The translations under genes were made by a program, and so were the position numbers. Of a DNA stretch of 14,759 bases, positions 13,550 through 14,759 are shown piece after piece. Source of the DNA: Lachnospiraceae bacterium (GTDB lineage Bacteria; Bacillota; Clostridia; Lachnospirales; Lachnospiraceae); the NCBI GenBank assembly GCA_900771955.1, contig CAAGPW010000054.1, positions 1 through 14,759 on the forward strand, given 5' to 3'. Numbering within the stretch: the stretch's first letter is position 1; each line of letters opens with the position of its first letter. The notes under the pieces were generated by a model. The model worked only from the letters and a program-made list of their open reading frames with translations. It had not been told where the DNA came from and made no database searches.

Positions 13550-14458
13550 ATGGAAAACAAAAATAGAAACTGGGATCAAATGAAACAGGAATATAAAGAG
13601 CACACCATGTCCAAAGAACAGGTGCTTGCAATGAAAGAAAAGATAGAACAGGCAAAAAAAGAAAGCCGAAGGAAACAGGCTTCCCGCATCCGGCGCCAGA
13701 TTACAGCCGCCGCTGCTGCCATTGTGGTTCTTCTCACTGTTCTGCCAAACACCTCACAATCCGTTGCTTACGCAATGAGCCGCGTTCCGCTTCTGTCCCA
13801 ATGGGTTAAGGTAGTTACTTTCCGTGATTATCAGTATACAGATGACCATAATACCGCCGATATCAAGGTTCCGGAAATCGCCGTGAGTACGGAATCAACA
13901 GAAAATGCAGATCAGACAATCTCCGAACAGACACAAAAAACTGCCGATGAGATTAATTCGGAAATCAAAACAATTACAGACCAGTTGATCGCTGAATTTG
14001 AAGACAGCAAAAAAAATGAGGAAGGTTATCAGAATATGACGGTAACGTCAGAAGTTCTTGCCACTACAGACCAGTATTTCACCTTAAAGCTTATCTGTTA
14101 TCAGTCTGCCGGAAGCGGTGCGGAATGGGATTACTACTACACCATCGATCTTGATACCGGAGAGCGTTTGCTCTTGCCAGACCTCTTTAAAGATGGCAGT
14201 GATTATATCAATGTTATCAGCGATAACATCAAAGAGCAGATGAAGTCTCAGATGGCAGCGGATGAAAACATCCGTTACTGGCTGGATTCTGATATGCCGG
14301 AATGGGATTTTAAATCCATAACCGATGATACATCTTTTTATCTGAATGAAAATGGTGAAGTTGTCATCTGCTTTAACGAGGGCGATGTCGCGCCCATGTC
14401 TATGGGATGTGTTACCTTCGTAATCCCAAATGATGTTCTTGCGGATATAAGAAAATAA
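13550..14458 (+). CDS. rsiV: RsiV-like membrane anti-sigma factor (DUF3298)
   Basis: This 302-aa single-pass protein has a charged cytosolic N-terminus (1-50), which should hold the sigma factor. A membrane segment at about 51-66 (ITAAAAAIVVLLTVLP) is followed directly by SVAYA (71-75), a signal-peptidase-like A-x-A site, and a large external domain. The external part ends in a DUF3298 module with DLFKDGSDYINVISDNI and SFYLNENGEVVICFNEGDVAP. In B. subtilis RsiV this module binds lysozyme, which exposes the protein to signal peptidase and then an intramembrane protease, freeing SigV. The cleavage site seen here fits that scheme. The ATG has AAAGGA upstream, 30 bp after the sigma gene, so the two form an operon. 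Confidence 0.88.
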   Translation: MENKNRNWDQMKQEYKEHTMSKEQVLAMKEKIEQAKKESRRKQASRIRRQITAAAAAIVVLLTVLPNTSQSVAYAMSRVPLLSQWVKVVTFRDYQYTDDHNTADIKVPEIAVSTESTENADQTISEQTQKTADEINSEIKTITDQLIAEFEDSKKNEEGYQNMTVTSEVLATTDQYFTLKLICYQSAGSGAEWDYYYTIDLDTGERLLLPDLFKDGSDYINVISDNIKEQMKSQMAADENIRYWLDSDMPEWDFKSITDDTSFYLNENGEVVICFNEGDVAPMSMGCVTFVIPNDVLADIRK

Positions 14459-14492
14459 AAATAAGTATCCATTCATCAAGATAAATCATTCC

Positions 14493-14525
14493 AAAAAGGG
14501 CAGAACCGGTTTTCGGTTTCTGCCC
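14493..14525 (-). terminator. Bidirectional terminator between rsiV and the GGDEF gene
   Basis: GGGCAGAACCG and CGGTTTCTGCCC (14498-14525) form a GC-rich stem with one bulged base and a small T-rich loop. On the minus strand it is followed by five T residues (complement of 14493-14497), making a good intrinsic terminator for the GGDEF gene just upstream. On the plus strand the downstream sequence is only moderately T-rich, so it may also serve rsiV. The genes converge here. Confidence 0.75.
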
Positions 14526-14529
14526 ATTT

Positions 14530-14759
14530 CTATCTTCTACAATCGCCGCTTCTCTGATGATATGCTTCCTTTTGCCGATACATAAGCTGATCTGCCTGTT
14601 TGAGTATGTCCGCAATGTCTTTTACCGTTTCTTCCCAGAGTACACCACTTGAAATGCTTACTTCATTTTCCTTCATTTTATCCTGAAGATTGCCAATCTT
14701 CTGATAAAACGCTGTTTTCTCTTTCTCCGGACAGATGATCACGAACTCATCCCCGCCAA
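14530..14759 (-). CDS. GGDEF-domain protein, C-terminal end (partial)
   Basis: The minus-strand frame running off the right edge starts with GGDEFVIICPEKEKTAFY, placing the GGDEF active-site signature exactly at the window end, and continues to the typical C-terminal ADILKQADQLMYRQKEAYHQR. GGDEF domains make cyclic di-GMP from two GTP. The visible half-domain keeps the expected DxLMYxxK ending, so the enzyme may be active. The segment between (VSISSGV, normally VTxSIGV) is slightly divergent. Sensor domains, if any, lie outside the window. It ends right at the bidirectional terminator. Confidence 0.9.
   Translation of the reverse strand, partial: GGDEFVIICPEKEKTAFYQKIGNLQDKMKENEVSISSGVLWEETVKDIADILKQADQLMYRQKEAYHQRSGDCRR

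Noticed and set aside
1..14759. CRISPR arrays, tRNA or rRNA genes, insertion sequences, prophage genes
   Set aside because: No regularly spaced repeats, no tRNA or rRNA signatures, no transposase or integrase frames were seen.

Overview
The window looks like the chromosome of a strictly anaerobic Firmicute, most likely of the family Lachnospiraceae. The grounds are the NiaR-controlled nad genes, the oxygen-sensitive ThiH route to thiazole, a ThiF of the short Clostridia type, strong AGGAGG-like ribosome binding sites, and a SigV/RsiV-type sigma/anti-sigma pair. Almost everything from base 1 to about 12,815 reads on the minus strand. The sigma/anti-sigma pair (13,022-14,458) is on the plus strand and converges with a GGDEF gene that runs off the right edge.

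Reading the minus strand from right to left. (a) 12,703-12,886 holds a strong promoter, a perfect 15-bp operator-like palindrome and the first ~39 codons of a TetR-type regulator, frameshifted and cut off after the start of its HTH. It abuts a 5'-truncated alpha/beta hydrolase that has lost its serine nucleophile. (b) 8,406-12,087 is a thiazole-branch thiamine operon, thiS-thiF-thiG-thiH-tenI, with its own promoter and an intrinsic terminator inside the leader, but no recognisable TPP aptamer. The last gene would usually be called thiE, but its motifs are those of TenI. (c) rsmF (rRNA m5C methyltransferase) follows a terminator. (d) A headless TetR C-terminal fragment comes next, then a MATE transporter that appears to lack about 120 central residues. 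(e) An HD-domain hydrolase is paired with a DUF2971 protein. (f) The NAD operon nadB-nadC-niaR is followed by an AlaX-type tRNA editing gene that runs off the left edge. Its promoter overlaps a large inverted repeat that probably binds NiaR, and its leader can form a 9-bp stem.

The ordinary content is cofactor biosynthesis: de novo quinolinate/NAD with its own niacin-responsive repressor, and the thiazole half of thiamine. nadA, thiC, thiD and a canonical thiE are not in the window.

The most notable structure is genomic. A TetR N-terminus lies at 12.7-12.8 kb and a TetR C-terminus at 6.6-6.9 kb, both on the minus strand, bracketing the hydrolase remnant, the thi operon and rsmF. One reading is that this ~5.8-kb block landed inside a tetR-MATE locus that has since decayed. 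All calls are from reading the sequence; no database search was run.
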